Shown piece after piece: positions 39,212 through 49,923 of a stretch of 64,000 nt of DNA. The DNA is from Diatrype stigma. Lineage: Eukaryota; Ascomycota; Sordariomycetes; Xylariales; Diatrypaceae. Within the stretch, counting starts at the first letter, position 1, and every line of letters begins with the position of its first letter. The position numbers were made by a program, and so were the translations under genes. The stretch spans positions 62,001 to 126,000 of the forward strand of contig JAKJXP020000006.1 of the NCBI GenBank assembly GCA_022225965.2. Reading direction: 5' to 3'. Under the pieces are notes generated by a model. That model had not been told where the DNA came from. It saw only the letters and a program-made list of their open reading frames with translations, and did not search any database.

Positions 39212-41164
39212 ATGGCTCCCACTCTAGAGTCTAGATCTGCCCTTGTGGCGCGGAGTCCTTCCATGTCACCAGGTGCCATTGCCGGGGCAGTCATCGGTGC
39301 CTTTTTTGGAGGCGGTTTCGTGCTCATTGTATTGGGCTTCCTATACTTCCGGTACAGGAGGCTATTCAAGGAATGGCAGGCAGAAGACGGGCCGGAGACC
39401 AAGCCGACCGCATCACACCGGAGGAACTCGTTATCTGACCAGGCCATTCCACCTGAAGAGCCTCCTGCCCAACAGGTGCAGCGCCAGGCATCTATTAAAG
39501 ACGAGAAGCCTAGCCAGCATTGGCTGGGCCGTGGTGGCCCCGCTGACTCTCGGTCATATGCCACACGTGCTTTTGGGGATGACTCTATGAGGGGCTATGA
39601 AACCATCCCTGCCCAACAGCAGCAAGTTCATCAAGGCTACTACCCTGGAGATATTACAGATCCCTCTCAGTCACAGACAATTTCCGGATCGCAACAACAA
39701 ACACTGCCGCTGTCTTTGGACGTTGGTCTCATCGATCCTGCTGCCGCCAACTCAAGCTACTATGACACTCGAATATCGATGGAATCTGACCCGGTGCGAC
39801 CGCCCGTCCCGCTTTCCAGGCAGATGAGTGAATTATACGAAGCCCAGTTAAAGCAATCGCGCGAGAAAAAAGGCAGCGGTTCTTCCTTCAAGCGAATATT
39901 AGATTATACGTTCGGACGGAAGCGCTCAACCCACACTTCCACTAATTCGCCACACTCAGCAAGAACAGCGAACCAGCAGTTCTTCCCTACATCTCCGATT
40001 GATGGGTCCAGCGGTATCAAGCAGGAGTCAGATACGGATGATTCCAGAGGAGTGCCGTCTTCTCGTACGGGACAGTTCACCACTGAGCCCGAAGAGATAG
40101 ACCAGGAGACCCAAGGAACCCAGGAAAATGCTGAACGAGGACCAAAAGTGATTCCCCCGTATAAAGACGCTGGATTACGACAAACCACGGAAACGGATTC
40201 AGATCTGCCACCAGTTGATTTTGGACCGAATGCTGTTGCGTCATCTGGCAGCTCGTACGGGCTGCCTCCGGTGGGTACACATCCGGCAGCTGCACAGCCC
40301 CCTAGCCGGGTCCAGGAACGACTCCAGAGCCCGGACATACCCGAGCCCATGGATATAGATACAAGCACTCAGGCCCCCGGGCCCTCTGGTCTTCGAACTT
40401 CCCATTCACCCTCTCTGTCAGAGACGTTCGTGTCACCTATGAAGATTATGAACCCATCCACTGCGACAGAGAAGGCCGCCTACACAGAATACCAGATCGA
40501 GAACTCAGCTTCGCCGCCGCCAATGTTGCCTGACCTTGAGATCCAGAACAGTGATCGGGGGCCGGATGCCCCTAGTATCGCCGTACCGGTAGATGATGAT
40601 GATGATGTCGATGTCGACGATTACCTAGATATCCCCAGCCCTGATGAGCCCCGCCAGTCTAGCGACTCGTTCGACTTCTCCACAACACCAGGCCAAAGCT
40701 CCACGGACCCCTCAAGTGGAAGGACACCTGATACCCGGATCACCGCATCCCCATCACCATATCCAGCTGGGCCGACCTTCCTGCCTGTCAAGCATGAGCC
40801 TGAATCCAGCACATCGCCAGAGTCGACTAGACTCTCACCGCATTCCGGCAAACATATCTGCGATGAGTGTCAAAGGGAATTTGACCAGCCACACAAACTC
40901 AACCATCATAAACGTTACCATGACCGCAAGCACAACTGCCCTTACGACGGGTGCGACAAGAGATTTGGCACCAAGACGCACCTCGACCGCCATATCAACG
41001 ACAAACATCTAAAGACGAAGGCGTATCACTGCACCGATCCAAGCTGTCCTTACTTCAAGGGAGGCAAGGCTTTCCCTAGGAAGGATAACTGGCGAAGGCA
41101 CATGACCAATAAACACCGGGTTACGCCAGATCAGCTCGAAGCCATGGACCAGTCGGTTGGATGA
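39212..41164 (+). CDS. C2H2 zinc-finger protein with N-terminal transmembrane segment
   Basis: One uninterrupted exon of 650 residues. I chose the ATG at 39212 (context AAACATGGC); another lies 51 bp upstream in frame. Residues 21-46 (GAIAGAVIGAFFGG then FVLIVLGFLYF) form one hydrophobic helix with small-residue packing, followed at once by RYRR, so the positive-inside rule places the N-terminus outside or in the lumen and the rest in the cytosol. The next 490 residues are Ser/Pro/Gln-rich and look disordered, with a basic GRKRS (235-239) and an acidic Asp run. Three C2H2 fingers end the protein: C550/C553/H566/H570, C576/C581/H594/H599 and C607/C612/H630/H635. This layout suggests a membrane-tethered transcription factor released by proteolysis; that is inference. 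I recognise no named orthologue. Confidence 0.85.
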   Translation: MAPTLESRSALVARSPSMSPGAIAGAVIGAFFGGGFVLIVLGFLYFRYRRLFKEWQAEDGPETKPTASHRRNSLSDQAIPPEEPPAQQVQRQASIKDEKPSQHWLGRGGPADSRSYATRAFGDDSMRGYETIPAQQQQVHQGYYPGDITDPSQSQTISGSQQQTLPLSLDVGLIDPAAANSSYYDTRISMESDPVRPPVPLSRQMSELYEAQLKQSREKKGSGSSFKRILDYTFGRKRSTHTSTNSPHSARTANQQFFPTSPIDGSSGIKQESDTDDSRGVPSSRTGQFTTEPEEIDQETQGTQENAERGPKVIPPYKDAGLRQTTETDSDLPPVDFGPNAVASSGSSYGLPPVGTHPAAAQPPSRVQERLQSPDIPEPMDIDTSTQAPGPSGLRTSHSPSLSETFVSPMKIMNPSTATEKAAYTEYQIENSASPPPMLPDLEIQNSDRGPDAPSIAVPVDDDDDVDVDDYLDIPSPDEPRQSSDSFDFSTTPGQSSTDPSSGRTPDTRITASPSPYPAGPTFLPVKHEPESSTSPESTRLSPHSGKHICDECQREFDQPHKLNHHKRYHDRKHNCPYDGCDKRFGTKTHLDRHINDKHLKTKAYHCTDPSCPYFKGGKAFPRKDNWRRHMTNKHRVTPDQLEAMDQSVG

Positions 41165-42371
41165 CACGATTTCCCCTTGATGTTTTTCACGCCAGTCTCA
41201 CGAGGCACTATATTATGCAGTGCCAGCCCTCCCGATCAATGTGCGCATAGCTGGTGACCAAGATATCGCCGTGGCGATGCCCTTTCGGACAGCTCGATGC
41301 AAACCTAGGTGGTGACGTCGGGATGCTGAGAGACGCGTACGTTGAAGAGCATAAAGGCAGCCACGATATGATACTTGAGGGCTCTATATCATACACGCGC
41401 CGCCAACATATTTTTGGACATATCCACCCCTTTTCATCCAATGTAACCATCCGCCCTCTTCAACCTGTTCTATACCCGAGCATTACAGTGTGAGCACATA
41501 TGCTCATACGCATGTTGCGTTCCTCTATTGCTCCCCGCGGTACCCACGCTTCGGGGGAAAGCCTCTTTCATATTCATTTACGCATCAGCGGGTTAGCGAG
41601 ATTGGACTTTATTCATCTTCATTTTTTTCCAGATAGAAATTTTCAATGGGATGGACACACAAACAACACAGCCTAAGGTCAGGTTTTAAAAGGGCGTCCG
41701 GCGCGATGTAACAAATTTGCTCGTTCTTATCTTTTCCCAATTGGATGATGGCCCGGCCATGGGGAGAATCCGCTCTTTTTTTCCACGGGAATCTTATACT
41801 AGGTGGGGATCTTACATACCGTCGGAGGAATGAATGGCTGCGGCTAGTCAACTCGACTTATGGGGTTGTTTATTTGTGGCGATCGTGTATAGAAAAGAAG
41901 AGTCTTGTGTTATGCTCCCAAAGTTGTACGCTGCTCTTGCTCACAGCAGCACAGCGCTTAGGGTAGACTGGACTGGATCTATCGGGACATATATATATGT
42001 AGGTAGGTACCTACCAACTATGTTGACCTGGTACATCCTCTTGCCTACCTATTCTTGTATACTTAGTATATACTATACTATTGTCGCGCAGTTCACCACA
42101 GCCCGGGTGAAACTTCCAACTATATAACCTCTTGAATAAAATACGAGCATATATTACATGTGCGCACGTATCATACAAGCTCCTCCTGGCTCCATATCAT
42201 ATCTGACAACGTGTTGTCAACGGTACTATGGCTACAACTATGGAGGTAACATCCAATGATAGCCAAGAGAATTGACCGACTACACTGCACTCAGACACCG
42301 GACAGAAACCGCGTTGCTCCGTATACCAGTGATACTCATTAATTCATAATTAGCAGCTACCTACATACCCT
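41165..42371. other. Convergent intergenic region
   Basis: About 1.2 kb holds the 3' ends of the zinc-finger gene and of the carboxypeptidase gene. A TAGG/TACC palindrome (GTAGGTAGGTACCTAC) lies at about 41999-42014. I see no gene. Confidence 0.6.
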
Positions 42372-42539
42372 TCATTCCTCGTCATCTTCCCACTCGACAC
42401 GCAGCCGAGGGTAGGTTTTCCAGAGGAAATACATGATCTCAAGCCAGAGGCCCACGATCGAAGCCAACCCCAGCATACAAGCGCCCAGCCAGACCTTCCT
42501 GCCGACCGCAAACGGGTCGTCCCCCGACGCCGCACCTCC
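42372..42539 (-). other. In-frame extension after the carboxypeptidase stop: hydrophobic helix and acidic tail
   Basis: Directly after the TAG at 42542-42540 the same frame stays open for 55 codons to a TGA at 42374-42372. It begins GGAASGDDPFAVGRK, then has a hydrophobic stretch of about 24 residues (VWLGACMLGLASIVGLW and onwards) and ends in a basic/aromatic then acidic tail (EWEDDEE). This is what a type I membrane anchor with a cytosolic tail looks like. It could be reached by UAG readthrough or by an undetected splice, or the TAG could be a sequence error or a recent mutation. Confidence 0.5.
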
Positions 42540-44409
42540 CTAAAGAGCTTCCTGCTGGCGGGCGACCATGCTGTCGGCCTTGGAACCCGAGACCGAGACC
42601 CAGGTCTGCGGCGCGGTGCCGTTACCGAGCGCGTCGGGATCCGGCTGCGGGGTCTTATCGGCGTCGGTACTAAAGGGCGCGGTGGACGTGAGGCCGCCGT
42701 CGACGCGGCCGAGCAGGACCTCGAGCTGGCGGTAGGCGACGCTGGGCTGGTTGGAGGGGACCATGTGGCCGCTGAGGCTGACGAAGGCCCAGGTGAGGCC
42801 ACGCTCCGAGTGGGTGGTGCCGAAGACGCCGGCGCCGGCGGCGGAGCCCTGCGAGGCGCCGGCGGGGTGGTAGGGGACGAAGAGGGGGTCGGCGGGCCGC
42901 TGCTGGAAGCCGCGCTGCCCGCCCCAGGTCATGTTCTGGATGGCGAGCATGGAGCCGTTGGCGAGCAGGACCATGTCGAGGGCGCCGTGGACCAGGATCA
43001 CGTTCTCGGTCCCCTCGATGACGCGCGGGATGGCGAAGTGCGACGACGGGGCGGAGTTGTCGCCCGTGGGGAACACGCCGTCCTTGCACATCTCCCAGTC
43101 GGAGCCGGCCGGCACGTGCAGGGCCGCCTTGACCTCGCTGCGGTTGAAGTAGACGGGCGGCGAGCCCTCGGGGATGTAGTACGAGCTGCCGGCGAAGCCG
43201 AGCGGGTCGTACGGGATGGGGCAACCCGCCCCGACCTGGTAGATGTTGAAGCAGGGGTTGAGGGAGAGCGCCTCGCCGTAGACGGTGTTGAGCATATCGC
43301 AACCCTCCTTGTACTGGCCCGTCGCGCTGTCGATGCCCGGGAGGTCGCCGCTCTCGTCGGTCGGCTGCTGGCCCGCGGGCGGGAAGACGAGGTACTTCTC
43401 GAGGTAGTCGGCGTAGCCGCAGTCGGCGTGGCGCTTCTCGAGGTCCGCGCGGAACGTGTCGTTGAAGGGGAACAGGCCGCCCCAGTAGTCGACGAAGGGC
43501 GCGATGGCGACGTCGCCCGAGACGGGGTCGCCGCTGTAGACGCCGTCGTAGATCAGCATGCCGCTGACGTTGTAGTACTCGGTGTCGTTCTGCTCGAGCA
43601 TCCCCGCGGCGATGTAGGGGCAGTACATGCCGCCGTACGACTCGCCCGTGATGTAGACCGAGTAGCCCTGCAGGGCGAAGGTGTCGACGAAGTTCTTCCA
43701 GAAGCCGCGGAACTGCGTGGCGACGTCCTCCTCGCCCCCGGCCGTCGGCTCGCCCGTGGTGTAGCCCGTGCCGATGGGCTGGTCGATCCACACCACGTTG
43801 CTAAGCTGGTGCCAGCTCCACTCGTTCCGGATCGGCTTGTACGTGCCCGGCATCCACGTCACCGGCCCGTTCTCCTCGAACAAGCCCGACATGGAAGAGC
43901 ACCCGGGACCGCCGGTGAACCACAGCACGATCTCCTTGCCCACGTTCTCGTCCGCCGACGGGAAGAACCAGAAGAACAGCGACGCATCGTCGTCCGCGGC
44001 GCTGGAGTTGCCGATGGGCAGCAAGCCCGAGTACGACTCGCCCAGGTCGAAGTCGATGTCGGGCAGCGCGGAGCTGTCGACGGCGAACTCTATTATAAGA
44101 TGCGTTGCGCGTCAGTTTGATGAGTAGGTTCTTGGTTGACACTATGCACTCTTAACATTGGATATAACTCTGTATCAACGACGTACTCTGGGTCTGGTTG
44201 TTCAAGAATCTGGGCTCCTTCTTCTGCCGTTCCTCGGCCTGTCCCCTCGCCCCCACGTAGTTGTAGACCTGCGCATACCGTTCATGCTGGAGGTCTTGGT
44301 ACTTCTGCAGGCGGCCCAGTGGCGCGCTAGCCAGCTTGCTGGGGCCCGCCGCCGAGACGGCAGTGGCCGCTGCAGCCAAAAGCTTGACGGCGGCGTACAA
44401 GGAGTGCAT
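42540..44409 (-). CDS. Secreted S10 serine carboxypeptidase
   Basis: A serine carboxypeptidase that removes C-terminal residues in the secretory pathway, vacuole or outside the cell. Exons 44409-44187 and 44089-42540 (intron 97 bp) give 590 residues. A signal peptide (MHSLYAAVKLLAAAATAVSA) leads. The substrate-binding FTGGPGCSS and the catalytic triad are present: Ser225 in GESYGG (usually GESYAG), Asp446 in GALDMVL and His516 in SGHMVPSNQP. Several NxS/T sites fit secretion. The family is nearest to carboxypeptidase S1/CpdS-like enzymes by eye. The stop codon TAG is followed in frame by a potential membrane anchor (separate entry). The gene is strongly GC-rich, so its 451-codon antisense frame is an artefact. 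Confidence 0.92.
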
Positions 44410-47090
44410 GATGTAGCCAAGACTCCAATCGGCTTGCTGCCTTTTTGGTGGGAGTAGCTTGGCTTGGGACGTTCCACCACTAACTCATACAACAAAGATG
44501 AATTAGGAATTAGGTATCTAGGTAAACGATGGAACGCGTCGTTGTCACCCCTTAGGAACCAGGGACGGAGTAGACGATATATGTAGATACTACAAGGCGA
44601 GCCTACAGAGGAGAAACGGGTTGGCTCACTTCACAACAGCCCAGGGGAAAGGGATTCTTAAGGGAATCGCATAGGTGATAGCGGCCCGGGAAAATACGCG
44701 CTTCACGTGAATTCCATGTCGGTAAAATACGCCATATCAGAGATCTGCAGGACTGCCCCTGTAGCTGCCTGAGATCCGGCTGCGCCTCCCGACTTGGGCC
44801 GGCAGACGTCACATCGGCGCGCATGATGCTGGGCCTGCACCTGCACCTCTGGGTAAGCACAGGTTGATGGCCATTCGCCTGATGGATCCATCATGGATTC
44901 ATTGCCTTCGAGATCAACCGCGCACTGCCGACGACCTACCGCAGCAGGAGTTGGTAGGATTTGGGACGTCATTGCGGAGTGCGGAATGCGGAACGCAGAA
45001 TGCGGGAATCGTGTCGCGAGGTGGTGGTGGTAGTGGCGGTGGTGGTGGTTGCCTGCCGTTAACAGGCAAGACAGGCAAAGCTACGAGTCGCTAGACTGAT
45101 ACCTATAGACTAACACCTATAGACTAGGTAAGAACCACGGCTTAAACCGTACGGAGCAAAATTCGAAGGTCATCAGCATTCAGGGCCGGGGTTCTTCCTG
45201 CCGTCTTTATGCGTCTACGACAGATCGCAATTGGCTCACTGCCGGGTTCTGCCAGGGTGAGAGCTGCCCAGGTGCCGACCCCAAACTTGAAGTTGGCAGG
45301 TCGACGAATCAAGCACTACCGGCAGTCCACATATTGGTACCTAGACTAGACTATATGCAGGTTAGCCGAGTGCAGGGCTGGCAGGTGGTTCCTGTGCTAT
45401 ACTCCTGTAGGAATGTATCTACAGGTAGTCGAGTATGTGTGAATCTACCCTAAACTCCCCGTCCTTGGATCTTCTAGACTACGCGTATGTGATAAAGATT
45501 TCACAATTATCTAGACTAACTTAACTACTACCTACTTACTCCGTAGTATATGCGAAACAAACACGAAAGAAGCCGTTTTATGTTAACCACCTTAGGTAGG
45601 TGCCTAAGGTAAAGCATCAGAATCGTCGTTGGCGGCCACATGTACGTAAGTAGATAGGATAGGTCACCATTAATTGCGCAACCGCCCCGGCCACTTATAA
45701 GCATTGTGGAGATCGAAGACGGTGTCCCATTCGGGAAAGCAGTGAGCCATGCCAGACAAGACGCGGTAGCTTCCTATCGTATTGACCGTGACAAACCGAG
45801 GCCTTGCGGGGATTCGCATGATTATGCCCGGCGTGAACAACATACGTTCTGGCTATTTCGTACATCACTTCGTATTCATCCCAAAGGTACAAGTAATATG
45901 GTTGGAGCAGGTGTGAGAAAGCGCTCTTGTCTGAGACTACGACCTATAAAGATAGTAGTCCCTGCCGCAAGACTTATCTTCATCTAGATTGCGTATGAAA
46001 CGAGAGATGGTTCGTAGGCCGTTATGGTCTAGAGAGCAGGGAAAAGGGCGGGTTGGAAAGAGCAAGTAAGGTGTTATAAAACCCATCGCTCTCGCTCACA
46101 ACCATGCCGAGGTCAGGATTCCCATTCCAATCTTCTTCCATGTATGGGGAGAAAGGGGAGAAGAGAAGAGCAACTCGGAACTCGAGAATACAGGTATATC
46201 GAGTCCTTACCGCGTTGCCTTCTGTGACAGCCCATACCTAGGTTGAACGATCCTACAAGTTACCAGGGGAGACCCATCCACATACCATGCTCAAGACAGG
46301 CAACTAGGTGACTAAGTAGGTATGAAGTCATATAATAGAAAAGTCCTAGTCAAGCAGTCCACGTACAGTGTTAAAGGGAGATGGTTATATGCGTATGAGC
46401 AAGCACCTACTAAAACCTCGTCACACCTCATGCATCTATCTGCCCACCTGCAAGTAAGGCATTCTAGTCCAAAGACTCTACTCGAATCCTATGGTATGGG
46501 TGAGTAGGTAGGTAAGTAGGTAGGAGATGCTCCAGTGAGTAAGTGTAGGGCCAAACTTTCATCCTTCCTCTCCCCTTTCCCCTTTCCCCTTAAAATTCTG
46601 ATGCCCCCTCCTGGATACGTATCTAAGAATGATTGTCATGATGACCCTGAAAATGCAGCACCGAGCAAGATAAATAAAGTAAAGCAAAATAAAATCAACA
46701 ACGTAACGCCACCTCCTGCCCTGCCCTGCCTTATCCTACCTTGCCATGAATCGTCCCCGAGCCGCCATGAGTGTAGTTGGGTTTGGAATAAGTCAACCTT
46801 CCAGCCAAAGCACCGGGAAAATGCAGAAAAAAGATGAACCAAAAGTTGAGAAGCAAAATGCATGCAGGAGAAAGGGGGGTGGGGGGTAGCAAGAACTGTA
46901 CCCTCAATGACCAATGCCAGGCCAGACCAAACGAGATCAAAGTAAGGGGTTGATAGGTAAGGCGTAAACAAGTTTCCCCGCGCCTTGTGGAAACGGAGAA
47001 CCCGTCGCCGTGGAAGGAAAAGAGAAGGATTCCATCTTCTCCCTCCTGCGCGGGCTAGGAAGCCTTGCAATCCTCTCTGGAGGGAAAAGC
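44410..47090. other. 2.7 kb intergenic region
   Basis: It contains the promoter of the carboxypeptidase gene and the 3' side of the SPATA20-like gene. A GGT/GGC triplet run lies at about 45020-45050, and A-rich stretches near 46670-46700. No gene is recognised. Confidence 0.55.
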
Positions 47091-48539
47091 CTAGCCTTGC
47101 CCAAGCCCGCCCAGAACCTCGCGCAGATCCGGGCCACCGGGCACAAGCTTGCGGAGTTTCTTCTCTTTCTTGCCATCCGGTCCGGCAGCGGCCCTCTCTT
47201 CCAGGGCATAGACGCCCGGGCCATCGATACCGAGACCGAGCTTATCATTAGCCGACCCCCGCTGTTGGACGAAGTCCAGCGTGAACAAGCCCGACCTAGG
47301 CGCCTTGTGAAACGCGCGTCGGAACTCCTTCGCCACCTGATCACCACCACCATCAGCACCACCGCCAACGACAACCCAGTGCCGACCCCCCAGCTTCAGC
47401 GGCACGACGCCGCACAGCAGGCCGGGGAACAGGTGGGGGTGCTCGAGCATCTCGACGCCGAAGGCGCGGACGGTCTGTCTGGCCATCTCGCTGTACTCCT
47501 CGCCCTTTTTCCTCGCCGCCGCGGCATCGTCGTCGATCCCGACGGTGGCGGCGGTGGTCGAGAGCAGGCCGCCCAGCCGGAACAGGTTCGACGCCGAGAC
47601 GGCGTTGGCCGAGGGCTGCGCCGCGTCCATGGCGTCCTTGATGCGGAGGATGACGTGGGGGGCGTCGACACGCGTCGAGTAGAAGGCGCCGCAGCGGGCG
47701 GTGGGGTGGTGCTGCTGCTGCGTCTGCGCGGGGTTCGAGGCCGTCGTCGTCGTCGGCCCGTCGTAGAACAGGGCGATTTGGCGGTCCTGGAGGCGCAGGG
47801 CCCAGCGGAGCCAGGAGTCTTCGGCCGTGGCCTCGTAGAGCTCCAAGAGGCCCTCGATGAGAAAGGCGTAGTCCTCTGCGAACGCCTCGACACTCATGCG
47901 ACCGCCACTGCTACCATCACTGCCGGGCGAGGAAGAAGAGAAGGCCCGGTACAGGGTCCCGGTGCCGTCGTCCCACAGCTCGCGCTGGATGAAGCGCGCC
48001 GCCTTCTCCGCGGCGTCGAGGTACTGCCGCGCCTTGGCGCCCAGGGCACCGTCCGCCGTGGGGGCGGGGGTGGAGGTGTGGGAGAGCGCGGCCGCGGTCC
48101 GGGCCAGCGCTGCGACGGCCATGCCGTTGTAGGCGGTGACGATCTTGGTATCGAGGTCTGGCTGGACGCGTTCCCTCTGGCGGTGCGCGCGCAGCTTCCG
48201 CTTGACGCCGTCGATAAGCGTCTTGACGCCTCGGTCCTCTCCCGACGAGCGGTGGATTTGGTTACCACTGCCACCGCCGCCACCGCTACTACCGCTACTG
48301 TTGCTGCTGATGCTACTATTTCCGCCGCTGTTGTTGTTGTTGAATTGCTTGTTGAGTCTCGCCTCGTTCTTGACGATGCGGAGGACGTTCTGGTTGAGGA
48401 ACTCGTCGTTGGGATCGCGGCTCGGGTCGACGTTGCCGTGCTCCTGGACGTCGAAATGAGCCGCAGCGACCTGGCTGTTGCTCGCTTGCGCATCGTCGCC
48501 GTTATAGTAGTTGCCGTTATTAAAGCCGCCGCCGCTGCC

Positions 48540-48575
<36 letters not shown>

Positions 48576-49923
48576 ACTGCTGATTACCGTGTCGAACTCC
48601 TTACGCGTCCACAGGTAATACGCACCCTGGCGCTTGACCTTGTCCCCCCGGCGGTGGTACGAGTCGGCGGCCTCGCTCGTAAGGAACCCGCCGGCGCCAC
48701 CAGATACGGCAATAGGGCTGCTGGTGATGTAGTCGGCGATCTCGAGCACGGTGCCGAGGAACTCGCCGTCCGGCGCGCCGCCCAGCAGCAGCCAGGCATC
48801 CAGGTACAGTCCGAGCAGCAGGGAGTTGTCGGTCAGCATCTTCTCGAAGGTGGGTAGGGACCAGTCGCGGGTGACGGAGTGGCGGTGGAAGCCGCCGCCG
48901 ACGTGGTCGTGCATGCCGCCAAGCAGCATGCGGCGGAGGGTGTGGAGGGCCATGGTGCTGACATACTCGCAGTCGTGGGCGCCGACGACGTCGCGGACGG
49001 GGCCCGGGAAGCGCGTCGAGCGCAGCAGGAACGACAGCTTGGCCGTGGTGGGGAATTTGGGCTCCTGGCCGAAGCCGCCGAACATGGGGTCGAAGGTCCC
49101 GCCGATGCGCGTGTACGCCTCCTCGATCTGGTCCAGATCGACCTCGTCGGGCTCGTCGCCGCTCAGCGTGCCCTCGCCCGAGTACTGGCGCAGGTCGATT
49201 ACCGACTGCTTGACCTCCTCGCGCACCCGCGGCTCCTCGGCCGGCCACACGTCCTGGAGCTTCTTGAGAATAACAAGGAACTCGAGCGGCTCGTCGGCCC
49301 CGCCGCCCGCCTCGGTCCGCTGCCGGACGCCCGGCCCCGCCCAGTACGTGCCTCCGAATACGGGCTCCAGCTCTGGGGTGAGGAAGAGGTTCAGCGGCCA
49401 GCCGCCGCCGTTGTTCAGGGAGTGGTTGTAGTTCATGTATATGTTGTCTATGTCTGGTCTTTCTTCCCGGTCGACAACAATAGGAATGAAGCTCTGGTTG
49501 AGGATAGATGCGATCTTGGGGTTCGAAAAGGATTCTTGTCTAGCAAGGTGGCAGTCTGGAAATGACTCAGATCAGTATCCAGAAGTGTATCATAGAAAAC
49601 AATTCACTGTTATCATCATCATGATCTCAGGCAATTGCCAGCAGATACTTACAGTGAGATGCGAGATAGCCGATCGTCATGAATATCAGCTTGTTCTCCT
49701 TCTTTGCCCGCTCCACCGCCTCGTCGTCCAAGAGCTGCCATGATACCAGAGTATCGATATGGGCTCGTACGAAAGGGCTCTTGCTGTCGCCAGCGCGGTT
49801 CTTTATGGAAGCAGCGCTGCCTTCTGTGGTGGTCGGAGCTGGCGCCGGGCTCGTCGTAGGGGATGCCGTAGATATCCTATTGTTTCCAGCAGCCTCAGAC
49901 TGCTGCAACTGCGCTGACATCAT
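47091..49923 (-). CDS. SPATA20/YyaL-like protein (DUF255 thioredoxin-like domain plus alpha/alpha barrel)
   Basis: Exons 49923-49653 and 49555-47091 (intron 97 bp) give 911 residues; bacterial and animal relatives have about 700-790. The family joins an N-terminal thioredoxin-like domain to a glycosidase-like helical barrel, and its biochemical role is unsettled. SPFVRAHIDTLVSWQ, KLIFMTIGY, DREERPDIDNIY, GGGWPLNLFLTPELEPVFGGTYW, FGGFGQEPKFP, GGMHDHVGGGFHRHSVTRDW and FEKML are family hallmarks. The usual CHWC redox motif reads S89-H-Y-C92 here, so the first cysteine is missing. The extra length comes from low-complexity inserts: a Ser run encoded by a CTG/CAG-type microsatellite (48541-48583) and Asn/Ser/Gly-rich loops. 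Two adjacent ATGs start the frame. Very high GC produces a 615-codon antisense frame that I reject. Confidence 0.9.
48541..48583. repeat. CTG trinucleotide repeat inside the SPATA20-like gene
   Basis: About eleven CTG units on the plus strand, read on the minus strand as AGC serine codons. Length changes would alter only a serine run. Confidence 0.85.

Noticed and set aside
42765..44120. 451-codon plus-strand frame
   Set aside because: It lies antisense to the serine carboxypeptidase, whose motifs and splice join are clear. High GC removes stop codons from other frames, and the antisense translation is low-complexity without motifs.
47010..48857. 615-codon plus-strand frame
   Set aside because: Antisense shadow of the GC-rich SPATA20-like gene; its Ala/Val/Arg-rich translation matches no family.
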